Positions 11,312-20,930 of a stretch of DNA of 64,000 nt are shown piece after piece. A program made the translations under genes and the position numbers. Position 1 is the first letter of the stretch; the number at the start of each line of letters is the position of its first letter. The notes below the pieces were generated by a model, which was not told the origin of the DNA, searched no databases, and saw only the letters and a list, made by a program, of their open reading frames with translations. Source of the DNA: Phlebotomus papatasi (taxonomy: Eukaryota > Arthropoda > Insecta > Diptera > Psychodidae); assembly GCF_024763615.1 (NCBI RefSeq), contig NC_077222.1, positions 6,324,001-6,388,000 on the forward strand. The letters are read 5' to 3'.

Positions 11312-11741
11312 TAGGGTAAGTGTGCCAAATTCCGGCCAGCTTGCAATTTCGGCCACCTTTTTTGTTCCTCGAATTTCCATGAACTTTTAGATTTTACGTA
11401 CTCTAGAGATTATACAATGCAAAATAATAACAAAAAATGTAGCTTCGACAAACGAAATGACGTGAAAAAGATATTGAAAGAATTCTCGAAGGGCAAGGAA
11501 CTATGAGAAAGAAGGTGGCCGAAATAGGGTACCAAAGCTATGTCAACATTTTTATTCATTTTAAAATGTATTAAGAATGATTATAGAGTAAATAAAGACA
11601 GTAAACTCTTTACAAGGTTCCAAGCAACACTCTTTAAGAAGAAAGAATAAACAAATCAATTTGTTTTAAAAATATTACATTTCAAACTTGAGACTTTGAC
11701 GCTTGCATGCAACTATGCCGAAATTTGGCACACTTACCCTA
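11312..11741 (+). mobile_element. TAGGGTAAGTGTGCC-ended MITE (copy 1)
   Basis: 430 bp bounded by TAGGGTAAGTGTGCCAAATT and inverted AATTTGGCACACTTACCCTA, with CGGCCACC motifs in the arms. A shorter copy lies at 28324-28708. It lies upstream of the SP3 promoter and separates conserved block 11070-11160 from the proximal block near 12060. Confidence 0.8.
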
Positions 11742-12123
11742 TTCCTGCAAAAGTTACAAGAAAAAAAAACTGAAAATTACCGTGCCCAATCTTCGAGTTT
11801 TTTTCCCATGATTTTACTGTAAATTACTTAAAAGTAGCGCTAACTAGAAGATATTCAATGCTTAAGTATGATACAATAGTTTCAAAAGCTGAAAGTATAA
11901 TAATTGCAGTGAAATCAATAAAAACTTTTAACTGTCAAACTTTAAACCTCACTCCTGTAAAGTTTACGTTTTCGACTCACAATAGTCTTCTTTGGAGCCG
12001 ACGAAATATAATTACTTCGAATGAAATCATATCGCTTTTTTTGGCAGAGTCGTGGTAGCTTATGAGAACTTAATAAAAAGAATAAAACATCGGAGATAAG
12101 TTATTATATACGTGAGGAAGAAT

Positions 12124-12161
12124 TATAAAATGGGAGGCTATTTTAGAAATATTTTTCAGTT
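12124..12161 (+). promoter_or_regulatory. SP3 core promoter (TATA plus initiator)
   Basis: TATAAAA at 12124-12130 and initiator TCAGTT at 12156-12161 (A at 12158), spacing 34 bases, slightly longer than in SP1 and SP2. Proximal upstream sequence about 12055-12120 is conserved with SP1/SP2, but the more distal conserved block has been displaced upstream to about 11070. Confidence 0.75.
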
Positions 12162-12220
12162 GCAGTGAATCTTCATCCAAATACACTAGAACTCGGAGTT
12201 TTAGAGTAAATTCAGAGATC
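12158..12220 (+). other. SP3 5'-UTR exon
   Basis: Conserved with the SP1 and SP2 leader exons and ending at GAGATC|GTAAGT (intron 12221-14544). The intron is enlarged by the 1.6-kb hAT-like element at 12597-14200. Confidence 0.72.
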
Positions 12221-12588
12221 GTAAGTGATAGTGATTATTATTTGGAATTTCCAAAGAAACAACTGTGGCTTGTATTTTCCTCGTCTGAGTTAATTCGTGA
12301 AAGCAAAAAAAACGTGCTAGAAGCATAACAATGTACGGAATAGAGCTGAGATTCTTTACAATCTCAGCTTTTGTGAACCTAGGTGATATCCGACTTTGTC
12401 AGATCTGATTAAAAATTTGCATGTACACGTTTCGACGCTCATAGATCACGAGTTTAGTGTTCGCTAAAAATCGATTTTCGTAGCAGTCCTGTTCCGTTCG
12501 TCTTAAAAAACTAGACGATGAGTTTCGAAGAAATTTAGTACGTTCTAGGTGAGGTCGAAACTCGTGAACTCTACTGATAAGCTTATTA

Positions 12589-14208
12589 CTGATAAGTAGA
12601 GCTGGCCGAAAAGAATTTGGCCAAAAAGAATTTGAAATTTAAAAATATGCTTTTTTTAAGTTTTCACTTCCTTTGTAAAATGTAACAATTGATATTAGGT
12701 GAGATTCTTAACAATCTCACCTACTATTTTACTTTTTATGATATTTTTATGATTTAAATCTTACTGATATAAAAAAGTATTACTTAAAGCTATCTATATG
12801 TGCTGCCTGAGTTTTAGTAAATTTGGGATTGATTATTATAGAAATTGTACGATTGTTTATTAAAATTTTACAGTATCAAATCAAGAAACCTTCTCTGGAT
12901 TGATTTTAGAAACTTAAGACTTAGTTTTAGAAGCTTTGCACGATTAATTATATATAAACATTTACAATTTATATTAGACTCAGAAAAGCTTAGATTTTGA
13001 CAGATTAATTTCAGAAAACGCGCACACCTTAAGCATAAAGAAAAAGGTTAATATTATACATCAAATCCTAACTGCTTCAGCATAAACGACCTAAGTTGTG
13101 TGTAAAAAAACACGCATAGCTCAATCATGAAACGGTCAAGAATGCACTTAAAAACACGCACAGCTCAATCATAAAACAGTTCAGAATGCGTTTAAAAAGA
13201 CGCACAGCTCCGGAGCGCACGGACCCGTGCGTGTTTTTAAGCGCATTCTTAACCGTTTTATAGAGCTCTGCGTGTTTTTAAGCGTAATCTTAACAATTTT
13301 ATGTTTAGGCTGTGCGTGTTTATAAGCGAAATCTCAACCGTTTTATGATAGAGCTGTGCATGTTTTAAGCGCATTCTGAAAAACCAATCTAAAAATTTCT
13401 TGTTCTTTTAGAATATGATTTACAGAAAACGTAATTGAATATTATTTCATCTCAATTCATTCCTTCTATCAATTTTTCAATGACAAATTAAAAAAAAAAC
13501 ACGTCAAATTATTTTACAGATAATATGTTTGAAAAATGGAAATTAAAAAAATCTTTAGTAAAATTAACGAAGAGTTCTATCTAGTAGGTTCAAATATTTA
13601 GCAACACTAGTACGCTTTTTCATCTACTTTAGCAGCTTTCTTATACATTTGAGGGTTAAATGGTACTACCCTCTCTATGGAGTTCGAGCATTAAAAATTT
13701 AAATATTATAGAAGTTTATTTTTCAGATGTTGAATTTCAGAATTTTCTACAGATACAAGAAATATATTTCGCAAGACATTAATTCTTTTATATGCATTTT
13801 AGAGATGAACTAATAAATTCTAAGTAATATTTAAAGAAATAAAAATGATTTTCGACCAAGAGTGTTGACTTCGAATTTGTCAATGTGGGTTATGTGAGCA
13901 TAGTAGTGTGAACGGATATTTTTATATAACTGGATTCTAAACTTTAAATGATTTTTTTCAGAGCGACAGAAATTATATAGATTTTTATTTTACAAGAAAA
14001 AAATCTTTTAAACAAAATTCGGAAATATGCAAAAAAAATGCAAAAATTCAAATATGCAGAAAAACATGAAATATGTCAAAATATGCATTTTTAAAAAGAG
14101 TTTATTAGAACCGCAAGAGCCCAATTTGTGAAGATAATGGGTCAAATAGGGCATCAGCACGCTTAAAAAAACATGCAAATACATATTTTAGCCAGCTCTA
14201 CTGATAAG
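12589..14208. mobile_element. non-autonomous hAT-like element with 8-bp TSD in SP3 intron
   Basis: Element 12597-14200 (1604 bp) has inverted ends TAGAGCTGGCC and GCCAGCTCTA, flanked by identical 8-bp duplications CTGATAAG at 12589-12596 and 14201-14208. No transposase ORF. It contains a palindromic cluster of 45-50-bp repeats (13090-13388). The SP2 intron retains the uninterrupted homologous sequence near 6900. Confidence 0.85.
13090..13388. repeat. fold-back cluster of 45-50-bp repeats
   Basis: Two to three units in one orientation (ACACGCACAGCTCAATCAT, CAGAATGCG) are followed at about 13225 by units in the opposite orientation (TGCGTGTTTTTAAGCGCATT, ACCGTTTTATGA). The tip is GC-rich, GGAGCGCACGGACCCGTGCG. 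It lies inside the hAT-like element. Confidence 0.7.
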
Positions 14209-14559
14209 CTAATAACCAGTGATAAGCCCCGAGTTTACAACTCGGGATGTTTGCAACTCGGAATGTGCAAGTTAAAAAACGATTGTGAATTGAATTTTGG
14301 GGGTAAAGATTTATTCATTACGGCCACTGAGAACAGTTTACTCGACACAATTATTTACACCCAAAATTCCACTCATAATTAAGTTTACTGGCATTCCGAG
14401 TTACAAGTATCACGAGTTGCAAAAACTTTGAATTTCGTCCCGTGTATGAAACGTTTAAGAATTTATTATTTGAACATTTTATAATTTATGAGCAAAGAAT
14501 GAAAAAAATTGACCTCTTGGTGATTCAATGATTCCCAATTGCAGTTTTTACTTATTAAC

Positions 14560-15739
14560 ATGGATTTGCCAGAATTACTGCTCTACGTCACGTTAACCCT
14601 GAGCTTAATGACCCAAACAAATGGTCAAACATCGTGTGAAACTCCAAACGGAAACAGAGGAGAATGTATATCAATCCACGACTGCCCTGCCCTTCTTCGT
14701 CTACTACTAAATTCAATGATCACCCCAGATACAATAAAAGATCTTAGGAAACTGCAATGCAGCAGTGGACCCAACGAGAGTTCCTTTGTTTGTTGCGAGC
14801 AAAGTAAAGTTCCGATGAGTTTGGAAGTGCTTCCGAACCAAATTGTAACGCCCAGCAGCAATCAAGGAAATAGAATATCCAACCGTTGCGCATTTCAATT
14901 ACCTATACAGGATATATTAGGAGGAACCGCATCACCTATATATGAATCTCCTTGGATGGCTCTTCTGGAATATGAGCAGAGTATGATCAAGTTATTTTTT
15001 TAATTTTATTTTAAGTACTTTGATATTTTTAATTTTTACAGAGAACGGCACCTGGATTCATGCATGCGGAGGGTTTTTGATCAGTCCCAGATATGTTGTT
15101 ACAGCAGCCCACTGCGTTATAGGTAGGAAAGTAAAAAAAATAGGAAAATTGGTCAATATTCGGATTCGTGAGTACAATACTTTAACCGATCCGGATTGCG
15201 TTAATGAGGGTTCTAAGGAGATCTGCAACGATCCGGTGATGAATTTCGGCTTTGAAGAAATTATTCCACATGAGGATTATATTCCGGACAATCCGTTCAA
15301 TGCACAAAACGACATTGCACTCATACGTTTGACGGGGAATATTGAAGAAGTGATTCCTATCTGCTTGGCACCACCTGATTTTACTGGAACACCAGTCGGA
15401 AGTAATGTCATAGTTGCTGGCTGGGGCCGAACCTTAGATCAAAAACGTAGTACTGTTAAAATGCAAGTAAGCATCCCAATTGTTAGTTTTGAACGATGCC
15501 TTGCAGAGTATGCAGGAAAAACAAATCTTTCAAAAGACTTGCAAATCTGTGCTGGAGCTGAATTCTTAAAGGATTCTTGTGTTGGGGACTCGGGAGGGCC
15601 CCTAATGACAAGACTTAAATTTGGCTGGGTTGCTGAAGGTATTGTTTCCTTTGGAATAGGTTGTGGATCAGAAATCTCTTCAGTCTATACAAAAGTGTCT
15701 GCATATGTTCCATGGATTCTTAGCAATATGAAACCCTAA
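14560..15739 (+). CDS. SP3: CLIP-domain serine protease with non-tryptic activation site
   Basis: Exons 14560-14980 and 15042-15739, with a 61-bp phase-1 intron, encode 372 aa. Signal peptide 1-22; CLIP C26-C79; triad H164, D231, S324; D318 in the S1 site; Ser at position 226. The activation junction reads PIQD118|ILGG: the P1 residue is Asp where the other four proteases have Arg or Lys. A trypsin-like upstream protease should not cleave here, so SP3 may remain a zymogen or be opened by another protease class. The rest of the frame is intact, arguing against simple decay. ATG 14560 follows the conserved acceptor CAATTGCAG ending at 14544; the in-frame upstream ATG at 14539 overlaps that acceptor. 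Confidence 0.9.
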
Positions 15740-16010
15740 AGCGGTCTTCACACTAAAGGTTTAACCCAATTCCGGAAAGCCAGCAACCGTTTTTATTAGT
15801 TTTTCAGAATGTGAAGAAAGTTTCTCAGAATATAACAAGTCATTAATCTTTAATAATTCAATTCTAAGGTTTTTTTTATTTTAATTTTAATTGATAAGAA
15901 GTTTGAGCTGCTAAGCCGTATGGTTAAGCCAGGGGCCCATCAAGCCTATTAAAAAGTGAAGCAATTTTTCACTTTTCCTTATAAAAATGTTGCAGATATT
16001 GCACCGCGAC
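15740..16010. repeat. SP3 3' flank, duplicated from SP2
   Basis: Matches 9530-9802. Contains the diverged CTTCAGACT MITE, so the 3' UTRs of SP2 and SP3 are probably supplied by MITE sequence that was present before the two genes duplicated. Confidence 0.6.
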
Positions 16011-16158
16011 TTAACCCTTTAAGGACGAGAAGGTTTAAAATCGAGGGTGAGAAAAAATCGGTTTTTCTGACTTCTTAGAGCAAAACATAGCTTTAGAAGG
16101 CCGTAGGAAAAATTTTATTTTTGGGTCACCGGTGACCCAATCGTCCTTAAAGGGTTAA
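16011..16158. mobile_element. piggyBac-type MITE with TTAA ends
   Basis: 148 bp from TTAACCCTTTAAGGACGA to TCGTCCTTAAAGGGTTAA, i.e. inverted ends with the TTAA target duplication typical of piggyBac elements. It contains the palindrome TTGGGTCACCGGTGACCCAA. A copy with the same left end but a lost right end is at 9803-9936. A similar left end occurs near 62422. Confidence 0.7.
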
Positions 16159-16879
16159 AACAAATTTTCTCGTAGTTCTTATATTATTTCGGCGAATATT
16201 ATGAAATATGTATTTTTAGATAGTTTGTGATGCACGATTTCGAAATATATCAGACTTAAAAGTCAATTCTTTTTAGGAACATATTTGCCAATAATGTTCA
16301 GTGCCTCTATGCAAAAACGTATGGAAAAATGAAAGACGAGAGGCCCCTGATTAAGCCTTAGATCTGAAGCCCATAAAAGTTGAAAAATTGTGTCAAAAAG
16401 TGAAGTTTTTGTTTATTAAGCAGATGATTAAATTAGACAATTCAGACAAAATTCTGGAAATTTCAAAATAAATCAGAAATTCATTTCATATTTCCTCAAG
16501 ATCAAGTGTTAAAGGTGGATAATTAATGGTCTTGTGGCAGGTTCCTGGAGGTGCTTTGGAAAACCCTAAAATTACTATAAGAGTTTCTTTGGTAGAATGC
16601 CCAACTACCGTATATGCGAATGGCATTGCAGTTTCCTGCTTTTCGTAAGCTTTTCTTTAATTTTAGCACTTGAGGATGGTGAAGAGACTATCTTATGGTT
16701 TGAATACCATCTCTCAGCGTTAGAATTAAAAAGAAAACTTACTAAAGAGGGATGGAAAGTCACCCGCATCTACGGTAGTGAAATGCAAACGTTTTCTTTT
16801 AAGTTTCTACATAAAAACTGCGTATTTATTTTAATATTGAAAGGCACCGGTAGTTTGTATATAACATCTCTATTAAACG
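16159..16879. other. spacer with duplicated unit, no gene
   Basis: 16430-16760 is the third copy of the spacer unit seen at 1060 and 3890. A 154-codon open frame over 16597-17061 runs through this repeat and the adjacent inverted repeat; the other copies do not keep it open, so it is not called as a gene. Confidence 0.55.
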
Positions 16880-17097
16880 GGTCCCGGTCAAAATCCCGAA
16901 CGCCAAAATCCCGAAAGCCAAAATCCCGAATTCTTAACAGTATCATAGCTACTCCCACGATTGTACCCGCTCTTGCTGGAGGCAAAGGGAAATCTTCTGT
17001 GCCTTGGGAAATTATTCTAAACATTTTCCTCCATATAATTTCATCCCTTTCAGGATTTTAAAAATTCGGGATTTTGGTTTTCGGGATTTTGGCTGCC
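16880..17097. repeat. small fold-back with CGGGATTTTGGC arms
   Basis: Left arm 16880-16935 repeats CAAAATCCCGAA-type 15-base units; right arm 17058-17097 is the inverse (TTCGGGATTTTGG). The central spacer (about 16940-17040, with CTTGCTGG and CAAAGGGAAAT) recurs in diverged form at 50710-50780 between larger arms of the same unit, so this is the compact form of that family. Confidence 0.7.
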
Positions 17098-18638
17098 ACC
17101 ACTATTAAACTCTTGAAATAGTCTCCAAAATTGCTGCAAAAAATCCAAGAAATGTATGTTATGGTCAAGTGCATAAATTTATTAATAATAACAATAACCT
17201 TCAGCATTGCCACCTTTTTGTTATGATTTCCTCACCTATATTTTGACACCGTAAACATTGTTGAAGCATCTTTAAAGTATATAATACCTCTCAAGTGAAG
17301 TAAAACCGGCTTTTTATATGTATTTGAAGAAAAAAGTGTAAATATTATGTTTCTCAATAAAAAAAAAACAAATGAAGATCAAGTCTTTCCATACTTAAGC
17401 AGAGTTGTTTAATACTTAAGACGTGTATTCATCAGTTGGGATTATTATAGTGTGTGTTTGTGTGAACTTGCGTGCGTTTCTTAATTCAAAAGTATTAAAT
17501 AAAATAATTTTGCACGGAATCAAATCAGTTGCTTTTCGGCGTCCATAACAAATCCAACGGATTACCAAGCATTTCGAAAATTACTAATGGATAAGTAATA
17601 AGTGATTTTTAGAAGGTTTGAATAGTGATTAAGGTGAATAGGTTTAAGGTACATGTTGATAAAATTTCTATAAATTCGTGATAATATTTTTTCTTAATGT
17701 TTTTTGGTCATATGCAAATAATCATTCATGTAACATTTGGCACGTGCTTGACATTGGCTTTTCCAAAATCTTAAGAATAGTTAATTGATTTCGACATTCT
17801 TCCCCTTGTTCCTCTGAATCGATGAAGATGGGACTATTTTATGTGGATAGTGATGACTAAAGATTATATAAAGAATTGTGTGGAAATTTCCAGCCCCAGG
17901 AACTGTGAACGGAAATTTAGTATACTTAAAAAAAAATCTTCGCGTCTTCAAAGTCAAAACGGAAGATAAAAAAAAAACAATTTGCTCTTTTAATTAATTA
18001 ATTTATTGTTGAAATATTATTTTATCCAGGAATCCACAACAAAACAAAATAATAAAATACCATCTAAAAATAAACCATCGGAATTCTTTATGGTTTAAAA
18101 TCAAGAAGAACAAGAAGATGGTACGATTAAAATATTCCCATACGGTTTGGAACAAAATTATTTAGGTTCATTGACTGAAGTCTTTACTCTTTAGTTCAAT
18201 AAAACTGGAATAAAATTAGGAGAAAAAATATAATTATTTTCGCAACGCTAATAAACATACCATGACAAATTTGAAATGTAAAAGTACTAAAACAACTTTA
18301 AGAAAATAGAGATCATTGGAATTTATATTTGCACAGACTTAATGTTCGTACGTAGTTTTAAAAATATATTTGAACAGTTGGAAAAATAAAAAAAAATAGA
18401 GACTTGACTTTCAAAAAATAACAAAAACAGGAAAAATTCAGTTTGTCCGCAAAGTCTTAAGCAATATTCATAAGTCAAAAAGATGACTAAATTCTTTACG
18501 GGTTATCCAAACAAAAAATAAACAAATATTAGAATGGAAATTTCTCTTCGCATTGTTTTTTTTTTCGAGTCTGCGCCAAATTGATAAAGAACCGAGAAGT
18601 TATTAGCTTATCGGTTTGTCATTGATTCCCAATTGCAG
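17098..18638. other. SP4 upstream region, no recognisable leader exon
   Basis: About 1.5 kb of AT-rich sequence without a supported gene. The duplicated leader exon and promoter of SP1-SP3 are not found here, although the acceptor CAATTGCAG is conserved (ends 18638). A TATATAAA at 17865-17872 has no convincing initiator at the proper spacing. The SP4 start site is therefore unknown. Confidence 0.5.
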
Positions 18639-18651
18639 TTTACTTATCAAC

Positions 18652-19828
18652 ATGGATTTGCTAAAATTACTCCTCTACGTCACGTTAACCCTGAGCTTAC
18701 TGACCCAAACAAATGGACAAAGATTGTGTAGAACTCCAAGTGGAAATAGAGGAGAATGTATATCAATCTACGACTGCCCGAACCTTCTTCGTCTATTACG
18801 AAGTCCAAGCCTGACCCAAGATATAATAACAGACCTTAGGAGACTTCAATGCAGCAGGAGATCCAATGAAAGTACCTTTGTTTGTTGTGAACGAAGTCAG
18901 GAGCAAAACGTACGACCGAACCAAATCGTAACGTCAAGCAACAATCGAGGAAACGTAATCGATACTTGCGGTATTGAAGGTACTACACGTAGGATACTAG
19001 GAGGAGACGAAGCCAAGTTGAGCGAATTTCCTTGGATGGCTCTTCTGGAATATGAGCGCAGTACGATCAACATTTAAGATTCCTTTATTGCGAACTAGTT
19101 CAAATTCTAATATCTTTACAGGGAACGGAACTTGGACCCAGGAATGCGGAGGTTTTTTGATCAATACTAGATATGTCGTTACAGCGGCTCACTGCGTTGC
19201 AGGCAGATCAGTAGACAATGTAGGACGACTAGTGAATATCCGGATAGGTGAGTACGATACCGAAACCAATCCGGATTGCGTTAATGACGGAATCGAAGAG
19301 ACTTGCAACGATCCGGTACTGAACATGGGAGTTGAAGAAATTATTACACATGAGGATTACATCCCTGATACCCCGTCTAACAATCAAAACGACATCGCAC
19401 TCATACGTATGTCGGGTAATGTAAGGTATACAGAATTCGTCGTTCCTATCTGCTTGCCTACGCCTGACTTTCGCGGAACACCGGTTGGAAGTGAGGTCAC
19501 AATAGCTGGCTGGGGCCAAACCCTAGATCAAACACGAAGCTCTGTTAAAATGAAGGTCAATATCCCTGTGGTCAGTTTCGAACGATGTCAGAGGGAATAT
19601 TCAGGGAGAACAAATCTCGATCCAGACTTACAAATCTGCGCTGGTGGCAACTACATTCAAGATTCCTGCTTTAGGGACTCAGGAGGACCTCTAATATCTC
19701 GCCAAAATGGAGCCTGGATTGCCGAAGGTATTGTTTCCTTCGGAATAGGCTGTGGATTGGAAATCTCTTCAGTCTACACAAGAGTATCTGCTTATGTGCC
19801 ATGGATTCTTAGCAATATGAGGCCTTAA
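18652..19828 (+). CDS. SP4: CLIP-domain serine protease with Gly193 to Arg
   Basis: Exons 18652-19060 and 19122-19828, with a 61-bp phase-1 intron, encode 371 aa. Signal peptide about 1-22; CLIP C26-C79; activation TTRR114|ILGG; H160, D227, S323; S1 Asp317. The active-site segment reads DSCFRDSGGP: the Gly that normally precedes Asp194 (position 193) is Arg321, encoded AGG, one transition from GGG. Gly193 supplies a backbone NH of the oxyanion hole; Arg193 is known in mesotrypsin, where it gives resistance to canonical inhibitors. Ser at 226 as in SP2/SP3. It is the most diverged of the four paralogs. The in-frame ATG at 18616 lies before the conserved acceptor, so 18652 is used. AATAAA at 19967-19972 is a likely poly(A) signal. 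Confidence 0.92.
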
Positions 19829-20117
19829 GTCTCAAAAAATTATGTCATGATATTTTCATAGGAGTTTGCATTTATTAATAGAATGTGACTCTTGCGAATG
19901 TAAATGTGAGATATTGATAGTCAAATTCCTTTCATAAACCCCAGATTGTAGCATGATTTACGATTGAATAAATACTCTGATTTTAGATACAGAGATAAGA
20001 TTTCCAGAAGTTTTTCTTCACTCTCAACACTTCCTATGGTAGTTTGTGCAGTTTCAATCGAGCTCTCCTCATGTTCGGGTTAAATTCAGGAAAAAGTCTT
20101 TAATTCTGTGGTTAGAG

Positions 20118-20930
20118 ATGAATCTTTTTATTTGCTTCCTAATTGTTGTAAGTGCAGAAGTTGGTAATGTAAATGGTCGTTCAATTGGGAATGAGAAACT
20201 TTTCGATCAAAATGAAGTGCAAGACAATTTCGTGCATGAATATGAGAAAAGTGATCAGGTGAAGGGTATTAATGACTTAGATTGGATACCTGAACAAATT
20301 GGTGTAAGAGATGCTACTGGAGAACTTCAAGTTGATACCTGGTGGAGACCACCGTTGCCTCCTTTAACGGATGATTGGGTGACTCCATGGGATCCACCAA
20401 TTAGTAGTACTCCTTGGACTCCTCCAACCCCACCTACAAGTAGCACTTGGGCAACACCTTGGGATCCCCCACTAACAGATGATTGGATAACTACTACACC
20501 ACCAACAACAACAACAACTGAAGCTTCTCTTCCTCCTGGTTGGGATCCACCCCAAGCGCCTACGATAAGACCACCAGTTAATGAGTCAGGTCCACCAGGA
20601 CCTCCAGGATGGGAACCTCCGTTGAATCCCACAGTATCCCCTCCGATCGCTGAAACAACACCGCCCTGGTGGCAACCACCTTCCAATCCTACAATTACAG
20701 CACCGACGGAATCACTTCCACCAGATTGGATGCCTCCTAGTAATCCCACGTTTACTACTCCAACAACAACTACTACCACAACAACGACAACACCAACAAC
20801 AACGACTACTACTACTACTACCACACCTCCTACTACAACTACAACAGCAGATCCAAATGAAACGGATACAATCCCAGACGATTGGGAACCTCCAGGAGTT
20901 CCAACTGTTACTACTCCAGCACTTCCGTGA
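20118..20930 (+). CDS. secreted Pro/Thr/Trp-rich mucin-like protein, single exon
   Basis: An open frame continues from 20046, but the ATG at 20118 gives a clear signal peptide (MNLFICFLIVVSAEVG) and a 270-aa product. After an acidic region to about residue 70, the rest consists of imperfect repeats built on W-(D/E/Q/M)-P-P-x-x-P-T, e.g. GWDPPQAPT, GWEPPLNPT, WWQPPSNPT, DWMPPSNPT, DWEPPGVPT, plus two poly-Thr blocks encoded by ACA/ACT codons (about 20757-20850). The Thr tracts suggest mucin-type O-glycosylation. Candidate roles are extracellular matrix, peritrophic or salivary mucin, or glue; none is shown by the sequence. No relation to the neighbouring proteases is visible. AATAAA at 21376-21381 is a possible poly(A) signal. 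Confidence 0.75.
   Translation: MNLFICFLIVVSAEVGNVNGRSIGNEKLFDQNEVQDNFVHEYEKSDQVKGINDLDWIPEQIGVRDATGELQVDTWWRPPLPPLTDDWVTPWDPPISSTPWTPPTPPTSSTWATPWDPPLTDDWITTTPPTTTTTEASLPPGWDPPQAPTIRPPVNESGPPGPPGWEPPLNPTVSPPIAETTPPWWQPPSNPTITAPTESLPPDWMPPSNPTFTTPTTTTTTTTTTPTTTTTTTTTTPPTTTTTADPNETDTIPDDWEPPGVPTVTTPALP
20757..20850 (+). repeat. (ACA/ACT)n codon repeat
   Basis: Trinucleotide-rich run encoding the two poly-Thr blocks of the mucin-like protein; likely length-polymorphic. Confidence 0.75.

Noticed and set aside
16597..17061. 154-codon open frame
   Set aside because: It crosses a duplicated non-coding spacer and an inverted repeat; the paralogous copies at 1060 and 3890 do not preserve the frame, and no domain is visible.
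17865..17893. SP4 promoter candidate (TATATAAA)
   Set aside because: No TCAGT-type initiator at the expected spacing, no leader-exon similarity and no following GTAAGT donor; left uncalled.
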